Source of the DNA: Stratiolaelaps scimitus
Taxonomy: Eukaryota > Arthropoda > Arachnida > Mesostigmata > Laelapidae
Assembly: GCA_019614645.1 (NCBI GenBank)
Contig: JABWDB010000018.1
Coordinates: forward strand, 620,001 to 684,000
DNA: 64,000 nt
Direction: 5' to 3'
Made by a program: the position numbers and the translations under genes. Numbering within the stretch: position 1 is the stretch's first letter; each line of letters opens with the position of its first letter. A model generated the notes under the pieces. The model saw only the letters and a list, made by a program, of their open reading frames with translations. It was not told where the DNA came from and did not search any database. Shown here piece by piece: positions 62,676-64,000 of the stretch.

Positions 62676-64000
62676 GTATAGTGATCATAAGCGGCTGTCT
62701 CCATCATCACCATTTGGCGCTCGGACAACTTGTTGCTGGTTCATGACGTCGACGACGGACGCCGTAAGCGTTGCTATACTGCCGCATCGAACCATAGCAG
62801 AATCATTTGCTGCTGCTGTTGTTGCCGCTGTCTGCGTGAATTCGCTTGTGTGACGACTTTTTCGTTTTGTATTTATAAGGAAAAACACTCTCTTTCCCAC
62901 TGATGAACTGTGAGCAATACATGGCGCCCTATGGACACCACGCTAGCTCGATCCCGATCCTCATCGAATCAACCGTTTGCAGAGAAATCGACTTGGCAGC
63001 AGCAGTCACACGGATGTATGCGTGCATATATGCATCCACAAAATACGATTTGATCACAGGGCCCATCGAGGTAGCGAGTGCCTTGTTCGCTCTGTCTTGG
63101 CTGAACGACCGATTTCTCGTTGGGCGAGCGCAGGCGCAAAGCACAACAACTTCTATTATGATCATATTTGTAACCTTGATGTTGTTTCAGTGCATCTGCA
63201 GTAATAACGGGTAGCAAATGCCACGCTGGTAAATCGCTCCTCAGACGCATCGCTGACCGGAAGGAGCGGATAGTATAGAATTCGACCCGACTCATTTCCC
63301 TGTTCGAAATTGCAAGGCTGGATCCATTGCAGCGCTGTCTCTGAGACCAGCTGGAGGAACACCGAAATCAGCCGAAGTCTGTACAGTAACTTTATGACGG
63401 GAGGGAGAGCGATTTCGTGAGGACGTCACCAGACAATTTTGATTGCGTTCGAGAAGAATCCCTATTTAGCAGGAGCATCTGACAACGTTTGTAGACACAC
63501 GTTCGGCGGATAACTCCCTTGTGTGGATTGCAATCCCAATGGATACGATGATAAAATGTACAGGAGCGTTGCCGTCTCAGGTTCGATTTATTATCGAGTG
63601 CAGCATAAAACGCGTTGGATAGCGTATACGAATTTAACAGAGTTAGAAGTTTCATAGGGTTGGAAACCTGCGAAATGGCTGGCGTTTCAGCCTCCCGCCT
63701 ACCGTACAATAATACATTGAGTGCGATACGAGTAAAGATTAGAACACAGCTCATGAATTCGAAGCTGTTCGTGTTCAGGCGAAAGTTAAGCATATTCATT
63801 GCCTCTGAAAAGAGACGATCGTTCGAACAAATCTTGTATAGTGTTTCAAATGTACATTGTGAACATCGGTAACTGTTGACCCCACGACCGCAGAGAGAAC
63901 ACAAGAACGAAAAACAGAGAGAAGTTATTATAACATTTATCGAATTAGCACTAATAGAAATGGACAGTTAAAAACTACAACCCCACTACACGGTCGGCTC
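59605..64000. other. Non-coding stretch with GC-rich patch at 62.0-62.3 kb
   Basis: No gene is supported. (AT)n lies at 60235-60256 and (TA)n at 62643-62674, next to a CA tract. At 62001-62261 a plus-strand ORF contains a poly-alanine stretch encoded by GCG/GCA repeats; the antisense reads as Arg repeats, so composition explains both. Opposing ORFs at 63392-63904 (minus, 170 codons) and 63615-63872 (plus) overlap and neither has a motif I recognise. Confidence 0.5.
62643..62674. repeat. (TA)n microsatellite
   Basis: An uninterrupted TA tract of about 16 units, just downstream of a CA repeat. Confidence 0.95.

Noticed and set aside
63392..63904. 170-codon minus-strand ORF, possibly a membrane protein
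   Set aside because: About this many ORFs of such length are expected by chance in 64 kb. No domain, and a plausible ORF lies on the opposite strand.
1..64000. CRISPR arrays, bacterial operons or defence islands
   Set aside because: No regularly spaced direct repeats of the right size, no Shine-Dalgarno-led gene strings; spliced exons show the DNA is eukaryotic.

Overview
The window reads as nuclear DNA of a eukaryote, most likely an arthropod. It has no bacterial-type operons. Coding blocks are short exons with GT-AG introns. The rest is AT-leaning intergenic and intronic DNA full of (TA)n, (TG)n and (GA)n microsatellites and decayed transposons of kinds common in arthropods: Tc1/Tc3, mariner, a CR1/Jockey-type LINE and a tRNA-like SINE. 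A Methuselah-like receptor, a family expanded in arthropods, fits this. A mite or other chelicerate is a guess the sequence cannot settle.

Layout. 1-6.1 kb: no convincing gene. 6.16-6.27 kb: a SINE copy. 7.27-9.0 kb: a 5'-truncated, dead LINE reverse transcriptase with its 3' tail. 9-25 kb: mostly featureless DNA with microsatellites, a mariner-like remnant (13.95-14.64 kb), a tRNA-like sequence (16.5 kb) and a very AT-rich block (22.2-22.4 kb). 25.3-26.05 kb: a cluster holding a SINE, a dispersed unnamed repeat and a 48-bp LINE tail. 26-43.9 kb: mainly non-coding, with a mariner C-terminal fragment (32.65 kb), one odd ORF (33.2 kb), a SINE (33.6 kb), a LINE 3' end (36.2 kb) and GC-rich islands with triplet repeats that could be first exons of unseen genes.

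43.9-51.3 kb is the gene-bearing core. Three phase-compatible plus-strand exons form the 3' end of a gene I cannot name. It converges tail-to-tail with the best-supported gene of the window: a seven-exon, minus-strand Methuselah-like class B GPCR whose exons join in phase into 507 residues with all seven membrane segments. Its extracellular part contains no cysteine, which is unusual for this family.

51.3-64 kb: a 21-bp perfect hairpin, a long ORF of doubtful reality, a dead Tc1-like element with long terminal inverted repeats (55.07-56.45 kb), one isolated candidate exon (56.7 kb), a cluster of four (TA)n tracts, and a Tc3-like element with exact TA-flanked ends and inverted repeats of about 230 bp (58.06-59.60 kb). 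The last 4.4 kb has no gene I can support.

I saw no CRISPR array, no operon-like defence locus and no clearly new molecular system. The most unusual items are the cysteine-free receptor ectodomain, the SINE family and the unnamed dispersed repeats.
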